This document shows, in pieces, positions 34,582 to 44,434 of a DNA stretch of 63,693 nucleotides (positions are counted from its first letter, which is position 1; every line of letters begins with the position of its first letter). The notes below the pieces were generated by a model. The model saw only the letters and a program-made list of their open reading frames with translations, had not been told where the DNA came from and made no database searches. Origin of the DNA: Aerococcus sp. HMSC062A02 (lineage in GTDB: Bacteria; Bacillota; Bacilli; Lactobacillales; Aerococcaceae); contig NZ_KV797928.1 in the NCBI RefSeq assembly GCF_001809535.1, positions 1 to 63,693 of the forward strand. Reading direction: 5' to 3'. A program made the position numbers and the translations under genes.

Positions 34582-37281
34582 ATGAAGAAAAGATCCTATT
34601 TATTTTTAGCGTCACACCTGGCCTTAGCCAGCTTTATTGTGACAGCTCAAAATGTTCAGGCGGAAGAAGTGCCGGCTGAAGAGGAAAGCAACGCCTTAGA
34701 AGTAAAGGCGCCTGTAGAAGACAATACTCAAGTAAGTGAAGAAACACCTGAAGTAGAAGTACCTGCCCAAGACCAAGTCAAGGCAACCTACCAAGCGGGG
34801 AAGACGGACCAAGGCCCTAAAGTTGTTTATGAGGAACCCGGCCAAGCTTCTGAAAGCACTAAGACTGAAGAAAGCCAGCCTAAGAAAGAAGCAAACAAGG
34901 GAGATGCCTATACGACTGAACCCCACAAGGTATCTTATGATGGGACTATCGTTCGTACCCAGCATACTTTAGATACTAAACCCTGGGGCGTCCAAGGCTT
35001 CGAAACCATCTTAAATAATCTCAAATCCTATGATGGCCAAGCCGCTAAGGTAGATGCTGAAGCAGCGACCAAACGGGCAGATTGGATCCGGGTTTCCTTT
35101 GCTGATGGCCAGGAAGGTTGGACTGACCGCCGTGCCCTCCGCAAGGGTGAGCGTTACACCAGCTCTGTTAAGGAAGTGAATGAAACCATGACCCTGGCTA
35201 GCGGCAACCATACCCTGGACAGCCTACCTTGGGGAACTGCGGGCTTTAAGACCTTGAAGACCAACTTGAATGACCGCCAAGGTGAGGTCGTAACGGTCAG
35301 CAAACTCGTTTCAACTGAACGGGCAAACTGGGCCTATGTGACCTTCCAGGATAGCCTAGCCGGTTGGGTGGACCGCAATGCCCTATCTAAGAAATTACCT
35401 GGGGACAAGTACCTAACGGAACCCGAATCGCTTAAGGCTTACGGCCGGATCACAGGTAAGAGCCACACCATTGACTCCAAGCCATGGGGGATTTATGGTT
35501 ACCAGACTCTGGTAAGCCGCCAACAATACCCGAACTACCGCAACAAAGCGGTTAAAGTTAACCAAGCTGTCTCAACGACACGCGGGGACTGGCTCCATAT
35601 TGAAGCGGTCGACGGATCCGTTTCCGGTTGGATTGACCGCAAGGGGATCACTTTCTCTGGCGATGCTTATACTAGTCCAGTCAAGGAAGTCAACTACACT
35701 GCCCATATTAAGAACGGCAACCACACATTAGACTCCAAACCATGGGGCGCTCCTGGTTATGAAACCTTACGCAGCCGTGGTCAGATGAAGGCTTACCAAG
35801 GTCAAGATGTGAAGGTCACTAAGGAAGTCTCAACTACACGGGCTGACTGGGTCTATGTGAACTTCGCAGATGGTTTAGCCGGTTGGTTCGACAAGGCTGG
35901 TATCCAGTCAGGGGCTAACCCAGAGCCTAAGCAAAAAGGCGACCGCTATACCACAGCTGAAAGACAGGTCAACTTTACGGCAACCATCGTCCAAGGTAAC
36001 CATACCCTCGATTCGAAACCATGGGGGATTGATGGCTTCAAGACTTTAAGGAGTCGCCAACAAATGAAAGGCCACCAAGGCGAGTATGTTAAGGTCACTA
36101 AGGAAGTTTCCACCAACCGTGCCAACTGGGCCTACATTACTTTAGCGGATGGGACCAGCGGCTGGTTCGACCGAGCAGGCCTCGTTATCGGTAAAGAAGA
36201 TGCCTACACCAGTCCGATGAAGGATGTTAACTACACCGCCTATATTAAGAACGGCAACCATACCGTGGACTCGAAGCCATGGGGAATCCCAGGTTACCAA
36301 ACCATTAAGAGCCGTCAACAGACTAAGGCTTACCAAGGCCAATCTGTTCAAGTAGACAAGGAAGTTTCTACCAACCGTGCCGACTGGGCCCATGTTCGCT
36401 TCAACGATGGGACCAAAGGCTGGATTGATGCAGCAGCCTTGACCCGTCAAGCCCCTCAAACCAAGCAAAAGCCAAGCACATCCAAGGGCGTTAAAGTGCG
36501 TGATGTGGCCTATGCGGTCCAACACGGGGATACCTTGAATTCGATTGCTCGTGACTTCGGCATTAGTGTGGCAACCCTTCAAAACTATAACAAGCATGTT
36601 TCGCCAAGTAACCTCTACTCAGGCCAGCGCATTTGGATTCCAGAAGCTGTGGCTAAGCCAATGGACCTCGCCCGCTCACGTGATGGGCGCAAGGTTATCT
36701 ACCTGGATGCCGGACACGGTGGTGCCGAAACAGGAGCAGCTGCTTATGGTTACCTAGAGAAGAACCTGAACCTCAACTTCACCAACCAATTAGCAACTGA
36801 CCTCCGCCAACGCGGCTATGAATTGATTTTGAGCCGGAACGGGGACCAATTCGTCTCATTGACTGGCCGTTCAGCCGATGCTAACCAATCCAATGCCGAC
36901 CTCTTCCTGTCCATCCACCACAATGCGTCAGCTAATGGGGCTCAAAGTGGGATTGAAACCTTCTATTATGAGTACACAACAGGTTACCCATCCACCATTA
37001 ATGGCAACTACCACAATGATGCCCAACGCCTAACCAACAGCCGCTACATTGCTGGTTTGGTTCAAGACAACTTGATCAATGCCACAGGGGCCATCAACCG
37101 TGGAGTAAAACGAAACACCTTTGCTGTTGTTCGTGAAACCATGGTGCCAGCCATCTTAATCGAACTAGGCTTCATCGATAACTATAATGAACTCCAAAAA
37201 GTCGCTACACCTTCCTACCAACAAAAGATGGTCAAAGCCATCGGTAGCGCTGTAGACACCTACTTTAAGAATCTTTATTAA
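34582..37281 (+). CDS. Secreted N-acetylmuramoyl-L-alanine amidase with six GW-like repeats and LysM
   Basis: 899 residues. Signal peptide 1-27 (KKRSYLFLASHLALASFIV...VQA). A Glu/Pro/Thr-rich spacer (28-105) precedes six repeats of about 85 residues (108-620), each with YT-x5-V, NHTLDSKPWG, G-Y/F-x-T, W-x3 and GW-x-D; they resemble GW/SH3-like wall-binding modules. LysM is at about 644-690 (YAVQHGDTLNSIARDFGIS). Amidase_3 is at about 705-899, with zinc ligands His in DAGHGG (about 712), Glu in YLEKN, His in SIHHNA, and catalytic Glu in LIELGFIDN. It cuts the peptide stem from muramic acid, probably for cell separation or autolysis. A TATAAT (about 34531) lies upstream. It is monocistronic. 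Confidence 0.95.
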   Translation: MKKRSYLFLASHLALASFIVTAQNVQAEEVPAEEESNALEVKAPVEDNTQVSEETPEVEVPAQDQVKATYQAGKTDQGPKVVYEEPGQASESTKTEESQPKKEANKGDAYTTEPHKVSYDGTIVRTQHTLDTKPWGVQGFETILNNLKSYDGQAAKVDAEAATKRADWIRVSFADGQEGWTDRRALRKGERYTSSVKEVNETMTLASGNHTLDSLPWGTAGFKTLKTNLNDRQGEVVTVSKLVSTERANWAYVTFQDSLAGWVDRNALSKKLPGDKYLTEPESLKAYGRITGKSHTIDSKPWGIYGYQTLVSRQQYPNYRNKAVKVNQAVSTTRGDWLHIEAVDGSVSGWIDRKGITFSGDAYTSPVKEVNYTAHIKNGNHTLDSKPWGAPGYETLRSRGQMKAYQGQDVKVTKEVSTTRADWVYVNFADGLAGWFDKAGIQSGANPEPKQKGDRYTTAERQVNFTATIVQGNHTLDSKPWGIDGFKTLRSRQQMKGHQGEYVKVTKEVSTNRANWAYITLADGTSGWFDRAGLVIGKEDAYTSPMKDVNYTAYIKNGNHTVDSKPWGIPGYQTIKSRQQTKAYQGQSVQVDKEVSTNRADWAHVRFNDGTKGWIDAAALTRQAPQTKQKPSTSKGVKVRDVAYAVQHGDTLNSIARDFGISVATLQNYNKHVSPSNLYSGQRIWIPEAVAKPMDLARSRDGRKVIYLDAGHGGAETGAAAYGYLEKNLNLNFTNQLATDLRQRGYELILSRNGDQFVSLTGRSADANQSNADLFLSIHHNASANGAQSGIETFYYEYTTGYPSTINGNYHNDAQRLTNSRYIAGLVQDNLINATGAINRGVKRNTFAVVRETMVPAILIELGFIDNYNELQKVATPSYQQKMVKAIGSAVDTYFKNLY

Positions 37282-37282
37282 G

Positions 37283-37360
37283 ATAGAGTGCGACAAAAGT
37301 CGGGAGGCCTGGCTTTTGGAGCAGGTTTTAATAGAGTGCGACAAAAGTCGTTAGGCCTGG
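37283..37360. repeat. Two direct repeats of 30 bases after the amidase gene
   Basis: ATAGAGTGCGACAAAAGTCG..AGGCCTGG at 37283-37312 and 37331-37360, differing at two bases, with a 48-base period. Each contains CGAC-aaaa-GTCG. A related string (AGTGTGACAAAAGTTCG) lies at 12288-12304. Similar GTGNGACAAAA strings are common intergenic repeats in Firmicutes. The rest of the 452-base gap contains the terminator and promoter listed next. Confidence 0.7.
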
Positions 37361-37421
37361 ACCACTGGAATAACTATTAGGTCGGGCTATTGGAAGAGAT
37401 GGCAAGAAATTTTTGATTTGA

Positions 37422-37453
37422 ATAGAGAGACTGGGACATGGTTTCCGGTCTCT
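37422..37453 (+). terminator. Terminator before the str operon
   Basis: AGAGACTGGGACATGGTTTCCGGTCTCT followed by a T-run. Confidence 0.75.
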
Positions 37454-37509
37454 TTTTTCAATCATTATGGAAACTCCCCTCAGTTCAGAAGAAAAATTTG
37501 CGAAAAAGT

Positions 37510-37538
37510 TTGACAATGAAATGGCAACGTGGTATTCT
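37510..37538 (+). promoter_or_regulatory. str operon promoter (rpsL)
   Basis: TTGACA (37510-37515), 17-base spacer, TATTCT (37533-37538). The 5' untranslated region is close to 190 bases and contains CGATC-ata-GATCG followed by a T-run (37633-37658) and ACACACC-a-GGGTGTGT (37669-37684). This looks like a regulated leader. Confidence 0.75.
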
Positions 37539-37733
37539 ATCAAAGGTGCTTTTTGTATACAGATTCCTGTTATTAGTGATACAGTCGTGCTGACTGCCAT
37601 ACATTAATGCACAGAAGTAGGAAAGTTAATCGATCATAGATCGGTTATTTCTTTTTTACAGTAAAATGACACACCAGGGTGTGTGGACTTAAAAAGAATC
37701 TCCCAATTATTGGGGAAGGAGGAGCAGTAGTAA

Positions 37734-38147
37734 ATGCCTACTATTAATCAGCTAGTACGTAAACCACGTAAATCAAGCACAGAAAAATCAAAATCTCCTG
37801 CTTTAGGACGTGGTTATAACTCAATGAAGAAGAAACCAACTCATAACAACTCTCCACAAAAACGTGGGGTTTGTACCCGTGTTGGGACAATGACACCTAA
37901 GAAACCTAACTCCGCTTTACGTAAGTATGCGCGTGTTCGTCTTTCTAACCTTATCGAAGTAACTGCCTACATCCCAGGTATCGGCCACAACCTACAAGAA
38001 CACAGTGTTGTGCTAATCCGTGGGGGCCGGGTAAAAGACTTACCAGGGGTTCGTTACCACATCGTTCGTGGCGCACTCGACACTGCTGGTGTTGATGGTC
38101 GTCGCCAAAGCCGTTCTAAATACGGTACGAAGAAACCTAAGGAATAA
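37734..38147 (+). CDS. rpsL: 30S ribosomal protein S12
   Basis: A 137-residue decoding-centre protein. The conserved [10 protein letters not shown] and [11 protein letters not shown] (with the lysine linked to streptomycin resistance in the family) and [13 protein letters not shown] are intact. ATG 37734 is preceded by GGAAGGAGGAG. First gene of the str operon; rpsG follows after 24 bases. Confidence 0.99.
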   Translation: MPTINQLVRKPRKSSTEKSKSPALGRGYNSMKKKPTHNNSPQKRGVCTRVGTMTPKKPNSALRKYARVRLSNLIEVTAYIPGIGHNLQEHSVVLIRGGRVKDLPGVRYHIVRGALDTAGVDGRRQSRSKYGTKKPKE

Positions 38148-38171
38148 GAAAAGGCGAAAGGAGGAGTTTAA

Positions 38172-38642
38172 ATGGCACGTAAAGGACATATCGCAAAACG
38201 TGATGTATTACCAGATCCAATTTACAATTCAAAAGTAGTAACTCGCTTGATCAACCGTTTGATGATCGATGGTAAACGGGGTAAAGCAGCTTCTATCTTA
38301 TACAAATCATTCGACAGCATTAAAGAACAAACAGGTCGCGAAGCAATGGAAGTCTTCGAAGAAGCACTTGAAAACATCAAACCATTGCTTGAAGTTAAGG
38401 CTCGCCGTATTGGTGGGGCTAACTACCAAGTTCCAGTTGAAGTGCGCCCAGAACGTGGACAAACTTTAGCTTTACGTTGGTTAGTTGGTGCAGCTCGCGA
38501 CCGTGGTGAAGGTACCATGGAAGTTCGTTTAGCACGTGAAATCATGGACGCTGCTAACAACACAGGGGCTGCTGTCCGTAAACGCGAAACTGCCCACAAC
38601 ATGGCAGAAGCCAACAAGGCCTTCGCACACTTCCGCTGGTAA
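38172..38642 (+). CDS. rpsG: 30S ribosomal protein S7
   Basis: 156 residues, standard length. It nucleates assembly of the 30S head. It starts [21 protein letters not shown] and has [16 protein letters not shown] in the middle and the typical C-terminus [17 protein letters not shown] gap of 208 bases to fusA holds two small hairpins (AGTGGAG-catt-CTCCACT and TCCGTA..TACGGA) and a TATAAT at about 38793, so fusA may also have its own promoter. Confidence 0.99.
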   Translation: MARKGHIAKRDVLPDPIYNSKVVTRLINRLMIDGKRGKAASILYKSFDSIKEQTGREAMEVFEEALENIKPLLEVKARRIGGANYQVPVEVRPERGQTLALRWLVGAARDRGEGTMEVRLAREIMDAANNTGAAVRKRETAHNMAEANKAFAHFRW

Positions 38643-38850
38643 GAGAGGAGCGAGTGGAGCATTTCTCCACTTGGCTGCTTTATTTATTGGCTATATCATC
38701 AGCATTCGCTCAATGCTCCGTAATTTTTATACGGAAATGCAAAAAGTGGTAGATTTTCAAGTCTGACGCTATCACTTTAGTATGATTAACGTTATAATAT
38801 AAGTAGCAGAGCCAGCCTCTGTTGACTAAATTGAAAAGGAGTTAGAATAA

Positions 38851-40941
38851 ATGGCTAAAAGAGAATTCCCTCTTGAGAAAACAAGAAATATCGGAATCAT
38901 GGCCCATATCGATGCTGGTAAGACCACAACGACTGAACGTATCTTGTACTATACTGGTAAGATCCATAAAATCGGTGAAACTCACGAAGGGGCTTCACAA
39001 ATGGACTGGATGGAACAAGAACAAGAACGTGGGATTACCATCACCTCAGCGGCTACAACCGCTCAATGGCAAGGTTACCGTGTAAACATCATCGATACGC
39101 CAGGGCACGTGGACTTCACAGTTGAAGTTGAACGTTCTTTACGCGTGTTGGACGGTGCGGTAACTGTACTTGACGCGCAATCAGGGGTAGAACCTCAAAC
39201 TGAAACTGTATGGCGTCAAGCAGATACTTACCATGTTCCACGTATCGTTTTCGCTAACAAGATGGATAAGCTAGGTGCAGATTTCCTATATGCTGTAAGC
39301 ACAATTAGAGACCGCCTAGGTGCAAATGCACACCCTATCCAATTACCAATCGGTGCTGAAGATAACTTCACTGGCATCATTGACTTGGTAACCATGAAGG
39401 CTGAAATCTACAAAGATGACCTTGGTACTGAAATTGAAGAAACTGAAATTCCAGAAGAATATCAAGAACAAGCCGAAGAATGGCGTACAGACCTCGTTGA
39501 AGCTATCGCTGATACAGATGAAGAATTAATGATGGCTTACCTCGAAGGCGAAGAAATCTCTGAAGACCAATTGAAGGCTGCTATCCGTAAAGCAACCTTA
39601 GCTTTAGACTTCTTCCCAGTAATGTGCGGGTCTGCCTTCAAGAACAAGGGTGTTCAAATGATGTTGGATGCGGTAATTGACTACTTACCAGCACCAACTG
39701 ATGTACCACCAATCGAAGCAGAAATGGCTAATGACCCAGAACATACCTTCGAAGTTCGTGCAAATGATGACGCACCATTCTCAGCCTTAGCTTTCAAGGT
39801 CATGACTGACCCTTACGTTGGTCGTCTAACTTTCTTCCGTGTGTACTCAGGTACGCTTGAAGCTGGTTCTTACGTTCTAAACGCGACATCAGACACACGT
39901 GAACGTGTTGGTCGTATCCTCTTCATGCACGCTAACTCGCGTTCTGAAGTTGATGAAGTCTTCTCTGGTGATATCGCAGCAGCTGTTGGTTTGAAGAATA
40001 CGACTACGGGGGATACTTTGTGTGATACTAAGACACCAATTATCCTTGAACGTATGGAATTCCCAGAACCTGTTATCGAAGTTGCGATTGAACCAAATAC
40101 TAAGGCTGACCAAGACAAGATGCAATTAGCGCTTGCTAAGTTAGCTGAAGAAGACCCTACCTTCCGTGCGACAACTGACCAAGAAACTGGTCAAACGATC
40201 ATCGCCGGGATGGGTGAGTTGCACTTGGACATCATCGTTGACCGTTTGAAACGTGAATTCAACGTTGAAGCTTCTGTAGGTGCACCACAAGTTTCTTACC
40301 GTGAAACCTTCACTAAGGCAACCCAAGCCCAAGGTAAATTCGTTCGTCAGTCTGGTGGTAAAGGTCAATACGGTGACGTATGGATTGAATTCACACCGAA
40401 CGAAGAAGGCGCAGGCTTCGAATTCGAAGACGCTATCGTCGGTGGGGTTGTTCCTCGTGAATACATCCCTTCAGTTGAAGCTGGCTTGAAAGACGCTATG
40501 GAAAATGGTGTTCTCGCAGGTTTCCCATTAGTAGACGTGAAGGCTAAACTTTACGATGGTTCTTACCACGATGTCGACTCCAGTGAGTCTGCCTTCAAGG
40601 TTGCTGCTTCTCTTGCATTACGTAATGCAGCTAAAGAAGCTGGGGCTGTTATCCTTGAACCAATGATGAAGGTTGACGTGGTTGTTCCAGACGAATACCT
40701 AGGGGATGTTATGGGACACGTTTCTGCGCGTCGTGGCCGGATTGAAGGTCAAGAACCACGCGGGAACGCAATCCAAATCCACTCCATGGTACCACTTTCA
40801 GAAATGTTCGGTTATGCAACAACCTTACGTTCTGCAACTCAAGGTCGCGGTACCTTCACCATGGCTTTCGACCACTACGAGCCCGTACCTAAATCTGTAG
40901 GGGACGACATCGTTGCTAAATTCGGCAAGGGTGGCGAATAA
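38851..40941 (+). CDS. fusA: Elongation factor G
   Basis: A 696-residue translocation GTPase. G1 AHIDAGKT (residues 17-24), G3 DTPGHVDF and G4 NKMDK are intact. The C-terminal domains IV-V include RETFTK and [19 protein letters not shown] 38851 follows AAAAGGAG. Codon use is strongly biased as for highly expressed genes. Confidence 0.99.
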   Translation: MAKREFPLEKTRNIGIMAHIDAGKTTTTERILYYTGKIHKIGETHEGASQMDWMEQEQERGITITSAATTAQWQGYRVNIIDTPGHVDFTVEVERSLRVLDGAVTVLDAQSGVEPQTETVWRQADTYHVPRIVFANKMDKLGADFLYAVSTIRDRLGANAHPIQLPIGAEDNFTGIIDLVTMKAEIYKDDLGTEIEETEIPEEYQEQAEEWRTDLVEAIADTDEELMMAYLEGEEISEDQLKAAIRKATLALDFFPVMCGSAFKNKGVQMMLDAVIDYLPAPTDVPPIEAEMANDPEHTFEVRANDDAPFSALAFKVMTDPYVGRLTFFRVYSGTLEAGSYVLNATSDTRERVGRILFMHANSRSEVDEVFSGDIAAAVGLKNTTTGDTLCDTKTPIILERMEFPEPVIEVAIEPNTKADQDKMQLALAKLAEEDPTFRATTDQETGQTIIAGMGELHLDIIVDRLKREFNVEASVGAPQVSYRETFTKATQAQGKFVRQSGGKGQYGDVWIEFTPNEEGAGFEFEDAIVGGVVPREYIPSVEAGLKDAMENGVLAGFPLVDVKAKLYDGSYHDVDSSESAFKVAASLALRNAAKEAGAVILEPMMKVDVVVPDEYLGDVMGHVSARRGRIEGQEPRGNAIQIHSMVPLSEMFGYATTLRSATQGRGTFTMAFDHYEPVPKSVGDDIVAKFGKGGE

Positions 40942-41017
40942 GCTTAAGACTTTAAGACTTTAAGGCTTAAGTCTTGACAAAGAAAGAGTTGACGGGGCAA
41001 AATGAGCAAGTTTTCTT

Positions 41018-41046
41018 GACTTTAGCCCCTGTCCCTCTTATAATAT
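41018..41046 (+). promoter_or_regulatory. tuf promoter
   Basis: TTGACT (41018-41023), 17-base spacer, TATAAT (41041-41046). It lies in the 172-base gap after fusA, so tuf can be transcribed independently. Confidence 0.85.
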
Positions 41047-41113
41047 AATCATTCAATCTATAGTAGATTATTATGGATAATATTGCTTAAAATCTGAGGA
41101 GGAAATTTAAAAA

Positions 41114-42301
41114 ATGGCAAAAGAACATTTTGATCGTTCAAAACCACACGTTAATATCGGTACAATTGGTCACGTTGACCACGGTAAAACAACTTTATCA
41201 GCAGCTATCGCTACTGTATTAGCTAAAAAAGGCTTTGGTGAAGCTAAAGACTATGCTGCTATCGATAACGCTCCAGAAGAGCAAGAACGTGGTATTACAA
41301 TCAATACTTCACACATCGAATACGAAACAGCTAACCGTCACTATGCTCACGTTGACTGCCCAGGACACGCGGACTACGTTAAGAACATGATCACTGGTGC
41401 TGCTCAAATGGACGGTGCTATCTTAGTAGTTGCTGCAACTGACGGCCCAATGGCTCAAACTCGTGAACACATCCTCTTAGCTCGTCAAGTAGGGGTTCCT
41501 TACATCGTTGTATTCTTAAACAAATGCGACATGGTTGACGACGAAGAATTACTTGAATTAGTAGAACTTGAAGTTCGTGACCTCTTATCAGAATACGACT
41601 TCCCAGGTGACGATACACCTATCGTTGCAGGTTCTGCTCTTAAAGCCCTTGAAGGCGACGCAGAATACGAAGATAAGATCATGGAATTAATGGATGCAGT
41701 TGATGAATACATCCCAACTCCAGAACGTGATACTGATAAACCATTCATGATGCCAGTTGAAGACGTGTTCTCAATCACTGGTCGTGGTACAGTTGCTACT
41801 GGCCGTGTTGAACGTGGTAAAGTTGAAGTTGGTAACGAAGTTGAAATCGTTGGTATCAACCCAGATATCACTAAGACAACTGTTACTGGTCTTGAAATGT
41901 TCCGTAAGACTCTTGACTATGCAGAAGCTGGTGACAACGTAGGTGCCCTTTTACGTGGGGTTACTCGTGAAAACATCGAACGTGGTCAAGTATTAGCTCA
42001 ACCGGGAACTATCACACCACATACTAAATTCGAAGCAGAAGTTTACGTGTTGACTAAAGAAGAAGGTGGCCGTCATACGCCATTCTTATCTAACTACCGT
42101 CCACAATTCTACTTCCGTACAACAGACATCACTGGTGTGATTACTCTTCCAGAAGATACACCAATGGTTATGCCTGGTGACAACGTTACAATGTCAGTTG
42201 AATTGATCAACCCTGTTGCGATCGAAGAAGGGACAAACTTCTCAATCCGTGAAGGTGGCCACACTGTTGGTGCCGGCGTTGTATCAAAAATTAACGGCTA
42301 A
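41114..42301 (+). CDS. tuf: Elongation factor Tu
   Basis: A 395-residue GTPase delivering aminoacyl-tRNA. G1 GHVDHGKTT (residues 19-27), switch region [15 protein letters not shown]3 DCPGHADY and G4 NKCDM are intact; domains II and III follow with [25 protein letters not shown] 41114 follows GAGGAGG. It ends with a terminator, which separates it from the redox genes. Confidence 0.99.
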   Translation: MAKEHFDRSKPHVNIGTIGHVDHGKTTLSAAIATVLAKKGFGEAKDYAAIDNAPEEQERGITINTSHIEYETANRHYAHVDCPGHADYVKNMITGAAQMDGAILVVAATDGPMAQTREHILLARQVGVPYIVVFLNKCDMVDDEELLELVELEVRDLLSEYDFPGDDTPIVAGSALKALEGDAEYEDKIMELMDAVDEYIPTPERDTDKPFMMPVEDVFSITGRGTVATGRVERGKVEVGNEVEIVGINPDITKTTVTGLEMFRKTLDYAEAGDNVGALLRGVTRENIERGQVLAQPGTITPHTKFEAEVYVLTKEEGGRHTPFLSNYRPQFYFRTTDITGVITLPEDTPMVMPGDNVTMSVELINPVAIEEGTNFSIREGGHTVGAGVVSKING

Positions 42302-42345
42302 TTAAAGCCTTATTGACTGACACTCAAGCTAAATATGTTCAGACG

Positions 42346-42372
42346 AAAAAGGGGGCCTAGGCCCTCTTTTTA
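42346..42372 (+). terminator. tuf terminator
   Basis: AAAAAGGGGGCCTAGGCCCTCTTTTT, about 45 bases after the stop. Confidence 0.85.
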
Positions 42373-42478
42373 TTTGCTTTTTTCTGGCGAGATTCTTATT
42401 TAAAGGATAGAGCCTTTAAATATTTGTCCTAAATCTGAAATCATGCTATATTTTATGGAGAGAAAAGGGGGCCTATTC

Positions 42479-42871
42479 ATGACAAAGGATGTAGAAGCTG
42501 CAATCGATGATTATCAGGCGGAGCGGTCAGGGGCTAATACCCTGGCCTTGTTACAAGCTGTTCAAGCAGGCCACTTTCAAGTTCTGCTTGCTCAGGACCA
42601 AGAAGGATCTGTATCCGGAGAACAGGAGCGTTTGATTACGGTCAAAAGTCCAGATGGCTTGACCTACTTGGCAGTCTTCACCCCAAGAGGAGAGGCAAGT
42701 GTCTTGGCTGACTTAGGCCCCATGAAGACCAAGCAGCTTTCCTATAAAGACTTAGCGGCGATGTTTCTGCGAAAGGAAGATAATCCTCATTTAGCAGGCT
42801 TTATGATTAATAATAATACCGACCATATTAAATTTACCCGGGAATTAATTCAGAAAATTGCTCGAACTTAA
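42479..42871 (+). CDS. SseB-like domain protein
   Basis: 130 residues from ATG 42479, chosen because AAAAGGGGG precedes it; the frame also extends to 42443. The order FQVLLA, ITVKSPDGLTYLAVFTP, YKDLAAMFL and LAGFMINNNTDHIKFTRELI matches the SseB N-terminal domain (PF07179), small soluble proteins of unknown role found in many Firmicutes. It is likely cytosolic. It has no obvious functional link to its neighbours, and I assign no function. Confidence 0.75.
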   Translation: MTKDVEAAIDDYQAERSGANTLALLQAVQAGHFQVLLAQDQEGSVSGEQERLITVKSPDGLTYLAVFTPRGEASVLADLGPMKTKQLSYKDLAAMFLRKEDNPHLAGFMINNNTDHIKFTRELIQKIART

Positions 42872-42987
42872 TGTGGCCTTTCAGCCGCTTTTCAGCTTTA
42901 GTGGATTGGTGTAAAATTAAGCTAGAAAAAAAGTAGCGCCAGGAGACAAGTTGGCTGGCTAGAAATTAAATAAGGTGAGGGATTGAT

Positions 42988-43671
42988 ATGAAACTAATCT
43001 TAATACGACACGGACAGAGTGAGGCAAATCTCGCGAATCTTTTTACAGGCTGGTTTGATTCTCCCTTAACAGACAAAGGCAAGGCGGATGCTTACCAAGC
43101 GGGTTGTCTTCTTAAAGCAGAAGGTATCAAACTAGATGCAGCCTACAGTTCCTTGCTTAGCCGAGCCATCCAAACCACTTACTTCGTCCTGTCGGCCATG
43201 GACCAACTCTATCTTCCTTACCAGAAGGATTGGCGCTTGAATGGCCGCCATTATGGGGCGCTGGAAGGTCACAATAAGCAGGCTATGAAAGACAAGTATG
43301 GACCTGACCAAGTTCATGCCTGGCGGCGGACTTTTGATGTGCGACCACCCCTTGACCCAACAGGCATTCGGGATCCCCGCTATCGGGGCTTAGACCAGGG
43401 GGCCCTGCGAGCGGGCGAGTCGCTTAAGGATACCTTAGACCGTGTCGCACCTTATTGGCAGGATACGCTCGCGCCTGCCCTTAAAGCAGGGCAAAATATT
43501 CTAGTCGTTGGCCACGGTAACGGTCTAAGAGCTTTAGTGAAATACATTGAAAATATTTCGGATGATGCCATTGAAAGCGTCGAGATCCCTAATGCTCAGC
43601 CTATTGTTTATGAGTTTGGATCGGATTTGATGATTCAATCACGGCAGATTCTAAAGCCTGATCAGTCATAA
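42988..43671 (+). CDS. gpmA: 2,3-bisphosphoglycerate-dependent phosphoglycerate mutase
   Basis: A 227-residue glycolytic enzyme interconverting 3- and 2-phosphoglycerate. Phosphohistidine motif LIRHGQSEAN (residues 5-14), NLFTGWFDSPLTDKG, the RHYGALEGHNK loop, and VVGHGNGLRAL with the second catalytic His. The usual ERHYGALQG reads GRHYGALEG here. ATG 42988 follows GGTGAGGG at about 8 bases. Terminator follows. Confidence 0.92.
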   Translation: MKLILIRHGQSEANLANLFTGWFDSPLTDKGKADAYQAGCLLKAEGIKLDAAYSSLLSRAIQTTYFVLSAMDQLYLPYQKDWRLNGRHYGALEGHNKQAMKDKYGPDQVHAWRRTFDVRPPLDPTGIRDPRYRGLDQGALRAGESLKDTLDRVAPYWQDTLAPALKAGQNILVVGHGNGLRALVKYIENISDDAIESVEIPNAQPIVYEFGSDLMIQSRQILKPDQS

Positions 43672-43679
43672 TTAGGATA

Positions 43680-43711
43680 GAAAGCAGCCTTGTGAGGGGC
43701 TGCTTTTTAAT
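43680..43711 (+). terminator. gpmA terminator
   Basis: AAAGCAGCC-ttgtgagg-GGCTGCTTTTTAA. Confidence 0.8.
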
Positions 43712-43874
43712 GGCTTAGATACTTTAGACGGACAGGGAGTTAGGTAGTCATCACAGCTGATCGTCAATTCCTTTAATTTGAATCTTCGATCAGCTTTGAG
43801 CTAGAGCCAGTATTATCCAAGCTTAAATTACTATGATAAAGTAAGTGTAATCCAAAAAGAAAGAGCGTGATTAC

Positions 43875-44423
43875 ATGTCTGAATTTACTATTCATACGAT
43901 TGAGACAGCTCCAAAAAAGTCGAAAAAAGTTTTAGAAAGTGTTTATAAGGAAAACCAAGGTTACATTCCAAATCTCATCGGTTTACTTGCCAATGCTCCC
44001 GCAAGTTTAGAAGCCTACCGCAAAGTAGGGGCTATTAATCGAAAAACTAGCCTATCTCCTTTAGAACGTGAAGTTGTCCAAATTACCGCTGCCCGTAGGA
44101 ATGGGTGTGACTTCTGTGTCGCTGGGCACTCTGCCTTTTCGGTTAAGCAATTAAATATTGATCCCGAACTCTTGAAAGCTTTAAAAGACCAAAGTCCAAT
44201 TGTTAGTGACAGGAAATTGGATGCTCTAGCCAACTTTACCCGTGCATTGATCCAAGAACGAGGCAAGGCGAGTGACCAAGACCTAGCTGGCTTTTTCGCG
44301 GCTGGCTATGACCAGCAAGCGGCTTTAGAAGTGGTTCTAGGAGTCAGTCTGGCGACTCTGTGTAATTATGCTAATAACTTGGCCCATACTCCGATTAATC
44401 CTGAACTTCAGGAATATGCTTAG
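43875..44423 (+). CDS. Carboxymuconolactone decarboxylase / AhpD-family protein
   Basis: 182 residues with the CMD/AhpD core: LEREVVQITAARRNGCDFCVAGH (residues 57-79) with CxxC (C72, C75) and the nearby His and Glu. In AhpD-like proteins this pair is redox active and reduces peroxiredoxin or other thiols. The start codon follows AAAGAGCGTG. The next gene starts after 11 bases, so the two are co-transcribed. Confidence 0.9.
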   Translation: MSEFTIHTIETAPKKSKKVLESVYKENQGYIPNLIGLLANAPASLEAYRKVGAINRKTSLSPLEREVVQITAARRNGCDFCVAGHSAFSVKQLNIDPELLKALKDQSPIVSDRKLDALANFTRALIQERGKASDQDLAGFFAAGYDQQAALEVVLGVSLATLCNYANNLAHTPINPELQEYA

Positions 44424-44434
44424 GAGGGCTTACA

